Below are positions 16,676-24,592 of a DNA stretch of 50,186 nt, in pieces. Below the pieces are notes generated by a model. It was not told where the DNA came from. It saw nothing but the letters and a program-made list of their open reading frames with translations, and ran no database searches. Location: positions 1-50,186 of the forward strand of contig JAJZBM010000022.1 in NCBI GenBank assembly GCA_021798915.1, read 5' to 3'. The translations under genes and the position numbers were made by a program. This DNA comes from Pseudomonadota bacterium (GTDB lineage: Bacteria > Pseudomonadota > Alphaproteobacteria > Acetobacterales > Acetobacteraceae). Positions within the stretch are counted from its first letter, which is position 1. Every line of letters starts with the position of its first letter.

Positions 16676-19264
16676 CTAACGGCGGGTTATCGCGAGCATC
16701 AGCGGCTCGAACACCAGGGTCGCGATCAGGGTGCAGGCGAGGCTGAGCAGCAGCAACGCCCCGAGGCTAGCGGTTCCCGGATGATGCGAGAGCGCGAGCG
16801 AGCCGAAGGCGGTTCCGGTGGTGGCCGCCGAGAACAGGATGGCGCGGGCCGTGGCGGTGCCGAGAAATCGGGTCGCGCCGTCCCGCCAGTTCATTACGAA
16901 ATAGATATTGAACGAGACCCCGACCCCGAGCAGCAAGGGGAGCGCGATGATATTGGCGAAATTGAGCGTCATCCCGGCGAGCCGGATCCCGACCACGGTC
17001 AACAGCGCCGACAGCAGCAGCGGCGCCAGCACCAGCGCCGCGTCGCGCGGCCGGCGGAGTGCCACGAGCAGGATCACCGCGATCGCCGCGATTGCCCCGA
17101 TCACCGCGTGCGTGAAGGCGGCGATGATGGTTTTGCTGGTGTCGATGATGATCACCGCCATGCCGCCGGCCGTGGGCGCGATGGCGCGGACGGCGGTGAC
17201 GAAGGCGGCGAGCCCGGCGCTGTCATGGCCGGCCGGCGTCGCCAGCGCCTCTACCCGCACCCTTCCATCGGGGCTCTGCCAGTCGCGGCGGATCTCGGGC
17301 GGCAGATCGGCGCGCGTGACCGGTTTCGCCGCGAGCGCGGTGCGGAGCCGCGCCAACTCCTCGGGCAGAAACCGGGTCAGGGCGACGTTCATGGTCATGA
17401 GCGTGGCGTCGGGCGCGCCGGCGAGGCGGGCGAGATCGGCATCGATCAGCGCCAGCGGATGATCGTGCGGCAATTTCGCCAACGCCGGGGCGAGCGCGCT
17501 CCGCGCGGTCGCGATCGCAAGCCGGATCTGATCGGCGGTGACCGGCGCCGTCTCGCGCGGCGCCAGCGTCGTTGCCAGCACACTGGCGGCATCCTCGATC
17601 AGGGCGAGCTTGGCCGGCTGATCGGCGGGCACGAAGCGGTCGAGGGTGAGGACATCGGCGACCTCGGGCAGGTGATCGAGCCTGGCGGCCAGAAGGTCGG
17701 CGGCGTCGGCGTCCGGCGTCAGAATGTCGATGCTGGTCGGGTTGGTGAGCGGGTCGTCCATGAGGTCATGGAGGGTGCGCATCGCTTCGCCATGCGGGTT
17801 CTTGGTGTGCAGCGGATCGGAATCGAAGCCGAGATGGGGGAGCAGGAACAGGCCGAGCAGGGCGAGTGCGGCAAATCCGGTGAGAATTGGCGCGCGCATC
17901 CGGCGAAAGCGGCCTTCCCATGCGTCGCCGGCGGCGAAGCCGATCGCCCGCGCCTCGCCGCGCGGCCGCGCGAGGGTGAGAAAAGCGGGCAGAAACAGGA
18001 GCGTGCAGAGAAACGCGATCAGCATACCGGTGCCGGCGATGAGGCCGAGTTCGGCAACCCCGGCGAACGCGGTCGGCACGAACGCGTAAAACCCGGCGGC
18101 GGTCGCCATTGCCGCGATCAGGATCGGCCCGCCGGCGGCGCGCGCCGTCGCCGCCAGCGCCGCGCCGGGATCGGGGAGGTCGTGACGCGCCTCGCGATAG
18201 CGGACGGTGAACTGGATCGCGAAATCGACGGCGATGCCGACGAACAGGATGGCGAAGGCGAGCGAGACCAGATTGAGCGTGCCGACCGCGAGCGCTGCGA
18301 ACCCGGTGGTGAGCGCGAGCCCGAGCCCCAGTGTCGCGAGAATGGGGAGAATGAGGCGAAGGCCGCGCACCGCGAGCGCGAGCCAGAGTGCGATCAGCGC
18401 GAGACTTGCGAGGGTATCGAACAGCATGCCTTGGGCGAGCGAGGAAAACTCCTCGTCATCGAGGGCGACCTCGCCGGTGAGCCGGACATGGGCGCGGCCG
18501 GCGGCAACGAAGGGGAGCCCGGCGGCGATGGCGCGGATCGCGTCACTCGCCGCCTTGCCCGGCGCCAGCGCGTCGTGATCGAGCACCGGCTGGACGAGCA
18601 CGAAACGATAGCGCCCGGCGAGATCGGCGAGCTTGCCGCCGCCGATCAGGCGCTGCCAGGAGAGCGGCGCCGGCCGGCCATCGGCGCTGGCCGCCAGCGT
18701 CGCGTGAAAGCTCTGGAGCGCCGGCAGATACGGGGTGAGGTCGGCCTCACCCTGCGCGACCCCCATGCCGATCAGCGCCAGCGCCGAAAACAGGCCGCGT
18801 GCCGAAGGGTCGGCGGCGAGCTGGCCGAGAAAGGGCTGCGCGTCGATGATCCGATCGAGAAGCTGGCCGAGTTCGGCCTTGTCGAGAAACAGCAACCCCT
18901 CGCGCGCGAAAAAAGGCAGGGCGTCGGGGCGGGTGACCATCCGGAAATGGGCGGGATCAAGGGCGAGCTTTTGTGCCAGCGCCGCCGCCGTCGCGTCCGC
19001 CTCCTCCGGGATCGCGGCGTCGATCACCACCACCAGCGGGTCGGCGAGGGTCGGGAAGGCGCGACTGAGAGCGATTTCGTTCTGTCGCCAGGGGAGGTTT
19101 TCCGCGAACATGTGATCGGTATCGGTATCGACGCCGAGATGGCGCGCAGCGAATCCCCCGGCGAGGGCGGCGAGCACGATGGCGAGCCCGGTCATCGCGA
19201 GGGCATGGCGGCGGCCGAGGGCGACCGCCCCGACGAGGAGGTGGGTGAGCAGGCGTGCGAGCAT
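16676..19264 (-). CDS. hpnN: Hopanoid-type MMPL/RND transporter HpnN
   Basis: The protein has 862 residues with RND/MMPL topology. An N-terminal transmembrane helix is followed by a large periplasmic loop (about 45-285), a block of helices (about 285-460), a second periplasmic loop (about 490-700) and a second helix block to the end. VDFAIQFTVRYREARHD and GVGVSFNIYFVMNWRDG are the paired 'VG...D/N' helices typical of the family. The length and layout match HpnN, which moves hopanoids to the outer membrane. The assignment rests on family resemblance, and no other hpn genes are in view. Two small secreted proteins and an outer-membrane barrel follow on the same strand. Confidence 0.82.
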   Translation of the reverse strand: MLARLLTHLLVGAVALGRRHALAMTGLAIVLAALAGGFAARHLGVDTDTDHMFAENLPWRQNEIALSRAFPTLADPLVVVIDAAIPEEADATAAALAQKLALDPAHFRMVTRPDALPFFAREGLLFLDKAELGQLLDRIIDAQPFLGQLAADPSARGLFSALALIGMGVAQGEADLTPYLPALQSFHATLAASADGRPAPLSWQRLIGGGKLADLAGRYRFVLVQPVLDHDALAPGKAASDAIRAIAAGLPFVAAGRAHVRLTGEVALDDEEFSSLAQGMLFDTLASLALIALWLALAVRGLRLILPILATLGLGLALTTGFAALAVGTLNLVSLAFAILFVGIAVDFAIQFTVRYREARHDLPDPGAALAATARAAGGPILIAAMATAAGFYAFVPTAFAGVAELGLIAGTGMLIAFLCTLLFLPAFLTLARPRGEARAIGFAAGDAWEGRFRRMRAPILTGFAALALLGLFLLPHLGFDSDPLHTKNPHGEAMRTLHDLMDDPLTNPTSIDILTPDADAADLLAARLDHLPEVADVLTLDRFVPADQPAKLALIEDAASVLATTLAPRETAPVTADQIRLAIATARSALAPALAKLPHDHPLALIDADLARLAGAPDATLMTMNVALTRFLPEELARLRTALAAKPVTRADLPPEIRRDWQSPDGRVRVEALATPAGHDSAGLAAFVTAVRAIAPTAGGMAVIIIDTSKTIIAAFTHAVIGAIAAIAVILLVALRRPRDAALVLAPLLLSALLTVVGIRLAGMTLNFANIIALPLLLGVGVSFNIYFVMNWRDGATRFLGTATARAILFSAATTGTAFGSLALSHHPGTASLGALLLLSLACTLIATLVFEPLMLAITRR

Positions 19265-19363
19265 GGGGGCATCCGTCCGAATGGCGGGTTTTTGTCACGC
19301 ATCTTGCCGCCGAGACAAGGGCGTTGCAGGCTCGCGCGTAAATTTGCTCCGGGAGGAAGAACG

Positions 19364-20479
19364 ATGTCGCTTGCTCGCCCACGCCCGCCGTTTCGCGCCG
19401 ATCACGTCGGCAGCCTGCTGCGCCCGCCGCGTCTTCGCGCCGCCCGCGCCGAACATGCCGCGGGGCGGCTCGGCGCCGGCGCGCTCCGTGCCATCGAGGA
19501 CGAGGCAATCATCGCCGCGATCGAAAAACAGGAGGCGATCGGCCTCCGCGCCGCGACGGATGGCGAATATCGCCGCGCCTATTGGCATTTCGACTTTCTC
19601 GCCGGCCTGCACGGCGTCGAGATGTATGAACCGGCCGAGAAAGTGGCGTTCAAGGGGGCGACCCTGCCGCATGCGCTCCGCGTCACCGACCGCGTCGCCT
19701 GGCGCCAGCCGGTGATGATCGAGGATTTCCGGTTCACCGCCGGGCATGTCCGCAAGGCCGTTCCGAAACAGACCATCCCCTCGCCGAGCGTGCTCCATTT
19801 TCGCGGCGGGCGGCAGGCGATCGACCGCGCGATCTATCCCGAACTCGATGGCTTCTTCGCCGATCTCGGCACCGCCTATCACGACGCGGTTGCCGCCTTC
19901 GCCGCCGCCGGCTGTCGCTATCTCCAGCTCGATGAGGTCAATATCGCCTATCTCTGCGACCCCGAGCAGATCGAGGGGTTGAAGCGCCGGGGCGAGCATG
20001 TCGAGGGACTGCTCGATATCTATGCCGATCTCATCAACCGCGCGATCGCCGGGCGGCCGGCGGAGATGGTGGTCAGCATGCATCTCTGTCGCGGCAATTT
20101 CCGCTCCACCTGGATCGCGAGCGGTGGCTATGAGCCGGTCGCCGAGACCCTGTTCAACCGCATCGATGTCGATGCCTATTTCATGGAATACGACAGCGAG
20201 CGCGCCGGCGGCTTCGCGCCGCTTCGCTTCGTCCCGAGGGGCAACAAAATCGTCGTCCTCGGCCTCGTCACCAGCAAAAGCGGCGCCTTGGAGAGCAAGG
20301 ACACGCTCAAGCGGCGGATCGAGGACGCTTCGCGCTATCTGCCGCTCGAACAGCTCGCGCTTTCGCCGCAATGCGGCTTCGCCTCGACCGAGGAGGGCAA
20401 TCTCCTCACCGAGGCCGAGCAATGGGCGAAGCTCGAACTCTGCGTCGCGGTGGCCGAGGAGGTGTGGGGCGGGGTGTAG
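19364..20479 (+). CDS. Cobalamin-independent methionine-synthase-like methyltransferase
   Basis: The protein has 371 residues, corresponding to the C-terminal catalytic half of MetE (the shorter YxjG/MetE-II type). It would transfer a methyl group to homocysteine or a related thiol. Predicted zinc ligands are visible in SMHLCRGN (His, Cys) and SPQCGF (Cys). RADHVGSLLRP opens the barrel and YLQLDEVNIAYLCD carries the substrate-binding acid residues. The long frame continues upstream antisense to hpnN, but the real start is the ATG at 19364 with GGGAGGAAG eight bases before it. The methyl donor of these short forms is not always folate. Confidence 0.88.
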   Translation: MSLARPRPPFRADHVGSLLRPPRLRAARAEHAAGRLGAGALRAIEDEAIIAAIEKQEAIGLRAATDGEYRRAYWHFDFLAGLHGVEMYEPAEKVAFKGATLPHALRVTDRVAWRQPVMIEDFRFTAGHVRKAVPKQTIPSPSVLHFRGGRQAIDRAIYPELDGFFADLGTAYHDAVAAFAAAGCRYLQLDEVNIAYLCDPEQIEGLKRRGEHVEGLLDIYADLINRAIAGRPAEMVVSMHLCRGNFRSTWIASGGYEPVAETLFNRIDVDAYFMEYDSERAGGFAPLRFVPRGNKIVVLGLVTSKSGALESKDTLKRRIEDASRYLPLEQLALSPQCGFASTEEGNLLTEAEQWAKLELCVAVAEEVWGGV

Positions 20480-21215
20480 CCGCAGCCGGGGTCTCGGCGC
20501 CAGGCGCCGGCGTTTTCGGGGTGAAATGGCACCAGGCGGCGGCGGCGCAGCGCCAGCATTCGGGCTTGCGGGCGCGGCAGACATAGCGCCCGTGCAGGAT
20601 CAGCCAGTGATGGGCATCGCCCAGCGTCTCCGGTGGCAGACGTTTGAGCAGCGCCTCCTCGACCGCGCGCGGCGTTTTGCCGGGGGCGAGGCCGGTGCGG
20701 TTGCTCACGCGAAAAATATGCGTATCGACCGCCATCGTCGCCTCTCCGAACGCGACGTTGAGCACGACATTGGCGGTTTTGCGCCCGACCCCGGGCAGGG
20801 CTTCGAGGGCATCGCGCTCGCCGGGCACGGCGCCGCCATGGCGTTCGACGAGAAGGCGGGCGAGGGCGGCGAGATGGCGCGCCTTGGCCTGCCAGAGCCC
20901 GATCGTGCGGATGAACGGGGCGATGCCTTCGGCGCCGAGTGCCGCCATCGCCCGCGCATCGGGGGCGGCGGCGAACAGCGCCGGGGTCGCCCGGTTGACG
21001 GCGGCATCGGTGGTCTGCGCCGACAGGACGACGGCGACCAGGAGGGTGAAAGGATCGCGATACTGGAGTTCGGTGCGCGGGTTAGGGTTGGCGCGGGCGA
21101 GGGCGGCGATGAAATGCCGAACCTCGTCCGCCGAAAGCGGTTTGGCGGCGCGCGGGCGGGAGGGTTGCGAGGGTTTGGAAGGCTTTTCCGGCACGCATTG
21201 CTTTTTGCGCCACAA
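20406..21215 (-). CDS. nth: Endonuclease III (DNA glycosylase/AP lyase)
   Basis: The 269-residue base-excision repair enzyme removes oxidised pyrimidines. The helix-hairpin-helix with the catalytic Lys is LEALPGVGRKTANVVLN and the catalytic Asp is in VDTHIFRVSNR. The 4Fe-4S ligands are CRARKPECWRCAAAAWC (C-x6-C-x2-C-x5-C). A Pro/Arg-rich tail of about 40 residues follows the cluster, and its coding sequence runs 74 bases into the 3' end of the convergent methyltransferase gene. The N-terminal 20 residues before the core are lysine/proline-rich, so a later start is possible. Confidence 0.95.
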   Translation of the reverse strand: MWRKKQCVPEKPSKPSQPSRPRAAKPLSADEVRHFIAALARANPNPRTELQYRDPFTLLVAVVLSAQTTDAAVNRATPALFAAAPDARAMAALGAEGIAPFIRTIGLWQAKARHLAALARLLVERHGGAVPGERDALEALPGVGRKTANVVLNVAFGEATMAVDTHIFRVSNRTGLAPGKTPRAVEEALLKRLPPETLGDAHHWLILHGRYVCRARKPECWRCAAAAWCHFTPKTPAPGAETPAAATPRPTPPRPPRRRVRASPIARPR

Positions 21216-21280
21216 AGTTAAGATGACAAGAGTGGATTGATCGCTATCCTGGGCGTCATGGGGACCGGGGCGAAAAAAAC

Positions 21281-21796
21281 GTGAGCGACCTCGCAGCGGA
21301 TGTGCCGCTGTTCGAGGCGGTGATCGTGCCGCATCGCAGCCTCTCGCGGCGTGGCCTCGTCGGGCTGATCGTCGCGGTCGGCATCGCCGGCAGCCTCACC
21401 GCGCTGCTGTTCTTTCTCCTCGGTGCCTGGCCGGTCGCGGGCTTCAGCGGCGCCGAAATCGTGCTCGCCATCATTCTGATCCGCGCCCATGCGCAGGCGG
21501 CGCGCGAAAGCGAGGTGGTGCTGCTCTCCGCGCATCGGCTGCGGGTGATCCGCACCGACCGCAAGGGGGCGCGACGCGAGCGGGTGCTCGATCCGTCCTG
21601 GCTGCGCGTCGAATTGCGCGAGCGGCCAGGGCGGGTGCCGGCGCTGCTGCTGACCGGCGGGCGGCGGCAACACGAAATCGCCACCCGGCTGGGAGAGGCG
21701 GAAAAACGCGATCTCGCCGAGGCACTCGCCGAGGCGCTGCATGCCTGGCGCAACCCGCGTTTCGATAACCCCCAGCTCCGCGAACCGCTTCCCTGA
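21281..21796 (+). CDS. DUF2244 membrane protein
   Basis: The protein has 171 residues. After a short N-terminus with FEAVIVPHRSLSRRG there are two closely spaced transmembrane helices (about 28-48 and 53-72). A cytoplasmic part follows with VVLLSAHRLRVIRTDRKG and WLRVELRERPG. This matches the DUF2244 family, of unknown function, which I recall being found beside nth in alphaproteobacteria. It is divergent from nth. The start is preceded by GGGGCGAAAAAAAC, a weak ribosome-binding site. Confidence 0.8.
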   Translation: MSDLAADVPLFEAVIVPHRSLSRRGLVGLIVAVGIAGSLTALLFFLLGAWPVAGFSGAEIVLAIILIRAHAQAARESEVVLLSAHRLRVIRTDRKGARRERVLDPSWLRVELRERPGRVPALLLTGGRRQHEIATRLGEAEKRDLAEALAEALHAWRNPRFDNPQLREPLP

Positions 21797-21823
21797 GGGG
21801 TCTGTCCTTAGGGGTCTGCCCTG
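21796..21823. repeat. 14-bp tandem duplication at the DUF2244 stop codon
   Basis: AGGGGTCTGTCCTT (21796-21809) is followed by AGGGGTCTGCCCTG (21810-21823), with two differences. The first copy starts on the last base of the TGA. Confidence 0.85.
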
Positions 21824-21833
21824 AGGGAGAAGG

Positions 21834-22820
21834 TCAGCCGCCGGTGACACTCATGTGGCGGGCGAGGGCGGGGCGGCGATGGTCGCGGTCGATGATGAAA
21901 TCATGGCCTTTCGGCTTGCGCGCGATCGCCGCCAGAATCGCCTCCCGCATCGCCTCGTCGCTCGCCTCCCGGCGGAGGACGGCGCGGAGATCGGCGGCAT
22001 CCTCCTGGCCGAGACACATGAACAGCGTGCCTGTGCAGGTGAGGCGCACGCGATTGCAGGATTCGCAGAAATTATGCGTCATCGGCGTGATGAAGCCGAT
22101 CCGCTGCCCGGTTTCGGCGACCGTGTCATAGCGCGCCGGCCCGCCGGTGCGATAGGCGCTCGGCGTCAGCGTCCAGCGTTGGCGGAGGCGGGCGCGCACC
22201 AGCGAGAGCGGCAGGTATTGCGCTGTGCGGTCGCCTTCGATCTCGCCGAGCGGCATGGTCTCGATGAGGCAGAGATCGAACCCGTGCTCGCCGCACCAAG
22301 CGAGCATGGCGTCGATCTCGTGCTCGTTCACCCCCTTGAGCGCGACCATGTTGATCTTGACCGCGAGGCCGGCGGCCTTGGCGGCGAAGATGCCATCCAG
22401 CGTCCGCTCGATCCGGCCCCAGCGGGTGATGGCGGTGAAGGTCGCGGCGTCCAGCGTATCGAGGCTGACATTGATCCGCCGCATCCCGGCGGCGCGCAGC
22501 CCCTCGGCGAAGCGGGCGAGCTGGCTCGCATTGGTGGTCAGCGTCATCTCCTCGAGACCATCCCCGAGCCGCGCGCCGAGCCGCTCGATGAGGCGCATGA
22601 CATCGCGCCGGACCAGCGGCTCGCCGCCGGTGAGGCGGAGCTTGGTGACGCCGAGCCCGATGAAGGCGCCGCAGAGCCGCTCCAACTCCTCGAGCGAGAG
22701 GATTTCCGCCTTCGGCAGGAAGGTCATATCCTCGGCCATGCAATAGACGCAGCGGAAATCGCAGCGGTCGGTGACCGATACGCGGAGATAGGTGATATTG
22801 CGGCCGAATGGATCGCGCAT
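21834..22820 (-). CDS. moaA: GTP 3',8-cyclase MoaA
   Basis: This 328-residue radical-SAM enzyme is the first step of molybdopterin biosynthesis. The N-terminal cluster ligands are Cys20, Cys24 and Cys27 (CDFRCVYC). [13 protein letters not shown] is the SAM-binding segment, and the C-terminal cluster lies in [13 protein letters not shown] with a later Cys in FMCLG. The last residues are VTGG, the conserved double glycine needed for activity. The length is normal. No other moa genes are in the window. Confidence 0.96.
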   Translation of the reverse strand: MRDPFGRNITYLRVSVTDRCDFRCVYCMAEDMTFLPKAEILSLEELERLCGAFIGLGVTKLRLTGGEPLVRRDVMRLIERLGARLGDGLEEMTLTTNASQLARFAEGLRAAGMRRINVSLDTLDAATFTAITRWGRIERTLDGIFAAKAAGLAVKINMVALKGVNEHEIDAMLAWCGEHGFDLCLIETMPLGEIEGDRTAQYLPLSLVRARLRQRWTLTPSAYRTGGPARYDTVAETGQRIGFITPMTHNFCESCNRVRLTCTGTLFMCLGQEDAADLRAVLRREASDEAMREAILAAIARKPKGHDFIIDRDHRRPALARHMSVTGG

Positions 22821-22934
22821 ATGTCCCCTGCCTTACGCCGGCCTCGCCCCGGCCCCGTCCCCGGGCGCGTCCGATTTCCCTAAAATCAGCCCTGGCGCGG
22901 CGCGGTGCAAGGGGGAAGCGGGGCTGGGCGAAAA

Positions 22935-23126
22935 TTAGCGGTCGTCCTCGGCGATGATATCGAGCGGCGCGCTGGCAATGTTCACCAGAATTTTGCCAAT
23001 GTGCTCGAAATTGACCGTGATCCGGTCGCCGATCGCGGATTGCACCTGGCCGACCCCCCAGTCCGGCCGGGCGGGATTGCGGACCCATTGGCCTGGTTCG
23101 ATCGGCGAGGTCGGGTGAGGCGCCAT
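22935..23126 (-). CDS. Small DUF3553-family protein
   Basis: The protein has 63 residues. The sequence SPIEPGQWVRNPARPDWGVGQVQS and ITVNFEHIGKILVN matches the DUF3553 family, a small beta-rich domain of unknown function. A related element is found as a tail on some helicases. The ATG at 23126 was chosen because homology begins within the next ten residues; the ribosome-binding site is weak. The gene is divergent from chpT, with starts 64 bases apart. Confidence 0.75.
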   Translation of the reverse strand: MAPHPTSPIEPGQWVRNPARPDWGVGQVQSAIGDRITVNFEHIGKILVNIASAPLDIIAEDDR

Positions 23127-23190
23127 GGCGGCGCTGGTTATGCGCGCTCGGGCCGGGCGCGTCGAGATGTTGAGTGTAAGGAGTCCTGAT

Positions 23191-23841
23191 ATGACGGCGA
23201 AGGCATCGTCGCTTCTGCTGGCCGAGATGGTTGCGGCCCGGCTCTGCCATGATTTCAGCGGTCTGATCGGAACGCTGGGCGGCGCTTTGGAAAGCCTCGA
23301 GGAGGAGGGTGGGGGCGTGGACGAGGAGGCGCTCCCGCTCGCGCGTGAGGCGGCGGCGGCACTCGGCCTGCGGCTCCGCCTCTGGCGCGGGGCGTGGACG
23401 GGCATGAACGAGGCGATGACGATCCCCGCTCTCTTCGACCTGCTGCGTGCCCTGCCGGCGGCGCGCCGGGTGCGCCTCACGGCGGCCGGCATCCCCGAGG
23501 ACGTCGCCTTTGCGCCCGAGGATGCGCGGGTGATCCTCAATGTCCTGATCCTCGCCGTCGAATCGGCGGGCGATGACGGGGGCGTCGTGCTCGCCGGCCA
23601 GCCGGGCGGCGAGCTCGCGGTCATCCTGGAGGGCAAGGCGGCGGGCTGGCCGGCCGGGCTTGCCGCCTGGCTCGCCGATGACGCCGCCGCCCTCGCCGCC
23701 TGCGACCAGCCGCGGGCGATTCAGGGGCCGCTCACCGCGCTGATCGCCCGCGACAGCGGTGCGACACTCTCGCCGCTGCTCGCGACCGGCCCCGGCGGCG
23801 GCCCGGCGCCGCTTCTGATCCGTCTCGCCGGCGGCGGGTAG
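23191..23841 (+). CDS. chpT: Histidine phosphotransferase ChpT
   Basis: The protein has 216 residues. The phosphorylated histidine is predicted at His20 in AARLCHDFSGLIG within the first helix of a dimerisation hairpin, followed by a degenerate ATPase-like domain. ChpT relays phosphate from the CckA kinase to CtrA and CpdR in the alphaproteobacterial cell cycle. The ATG at 23191 follows TAAGGAG at a good distance, so I prefer it over an upstream ATG at 23125. CckA and CtrA are not in the window. Confidence 0.82.
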   Translation: MTAKASSLLLAEMVAARLCHDFSGLIGTLGGALESLEEEGGGVDEEALPLAREAAAALGLRLRLWRGAWTGMNEAMTIPALFDLLRALPAARRVRLTAAGIPEDVAFAPEDARVILNVLILAVESAGDDGGVVLAGQPGGELAVILEGKAAGWPAGLAAWLADDAAALAACDQPRAIQGPLTALIARDSGATLSPLLATGPGGGPAPLLIRLAGGG

Positions 23842-23861
23842 CGGCGTTCGTTGCGCGGCGT

Positions 23862-24482
23862 TCAGCGTGCCGCGGCGAGCACGGCCCGGACGGCGAGCGC
23901 CGCGTAGGCTTCCGGCGTGAGCGCCCCCGCCGGCCGGTGCCAGCGCGGCGCCTCGTTCAGCATCGCAAACAGCGACAAGGCCAGCGGGGCGAGGAGGGTC
24001 GCGGGGCATCGCGGGCTTGCCGCCGCCAGCGCCTCGCGGAACAGGGCCAGCAGCCAGCGTTCGCGGGTGCGGAGATCCTCGGCACGGGCCTCCGGCAGGA
24101 ACCGCGCCGCCTCACGCAGCAAGAGATGCCCGTCCGCACCCGGCCCGGTGATGAAGGCGAGATAGGCGCCGGCGAGCGCATCGAGGCGCGGGCGCGGCGC
24201 CAGCGTTTCGTCATCGGCGTGTTCGACGGCGGCGAGCAGCGCCAGCAGATGCGCCTCCAGAACCGCGTAGAGCAGCGCCTCCTTGGTGAAATAGTAATTG
24301 GTGATGCCGCTCGCGGTGACGCCGAGCGAGCGGGCGAGACCGACGAGAGAGGCGCGCTGATAGCCCTCTGCGGCAAACAGCGCCGCCGCCTGTTCGCGGA
24401 TCATCGCGCGGCGGGCATCGAAGCCCGCGGCGCGGCGGCTCGGCAGGCGGTGCGCGGGCTCGGGGGCGGGACGGACGGACAT
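23862..24482 (-). CDS. TetR-family transcriptional regulator
   Basis: The protein has 206 residues from the ATG at 24482; a TTG six codons upstream is less likely. The N-terminal helix-turn-helix is IREQAAALFAAEGYQRASLVGLARSLGVTASGITNYYFTKEALLYAVLE, a standard TetR pattern (about residues 28-76). The C-terminal ligand domain is helical and unassigned. The gene is divergent from an NDP-forming acyl-CoA synthetase, which it may regulate; a perfect palindrome lies in the shared spacer. Confidence 0.9.
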   Translation of the reverse strand: MSVRPAPEPAHRLPSRRAAGFDARRAMIREQAAALFAAEGYQRASLVGLARSLGVTASGITNYYFTKEALLYAVLEAHLLALLAAVEHADDETLAPRPRLDALAGAYLAFITGPGADGHLLLREAARFLPEARAEDLRTRERWLLALFREALAAASPRCPATLLAPLALSLFAMLNEAPRWHRPAGALTPEAYAALAVRAVLAAAR

Positions 24483-24532
24483 GGGGAGATCATTCCGCAA
24501 CCGGCGATCGGCCGCAAGCGGCGTAGTTGAAG

Positions 24533-24550
24533 GGCGGGGTTTTCCCCGCC
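24533..24550. promoter_or_regulatory. Perfect palindrome in the TetR/acyl-CoA synthetase spacer
   Basis: GGCGGGGTTTTCCCCGCC is an inverted repeat with seven-base arms around TTTT, midway between the divergent start codons. It could be the TetR operator, or a hairpin in the leader of the synthetase mRNA. Confidence 0.4.
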
Positions 24551-24592
24551 TATGCTCGGCGCATCGTCAAGAAACCGAGGGAACGCTGATCC

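Noticed and set aside
16781-19363. Very long open frame on the plus strand opposite hpnN, continuous with the methyltransferase gene
   Set aside because: It is the antisense of a GC-rich gene, its translation is an Arg/Gly/Glu/Gln-rich string without recognisable domains, and the methyltransferase has a strong ribosome-binding site and ATG at 19364.
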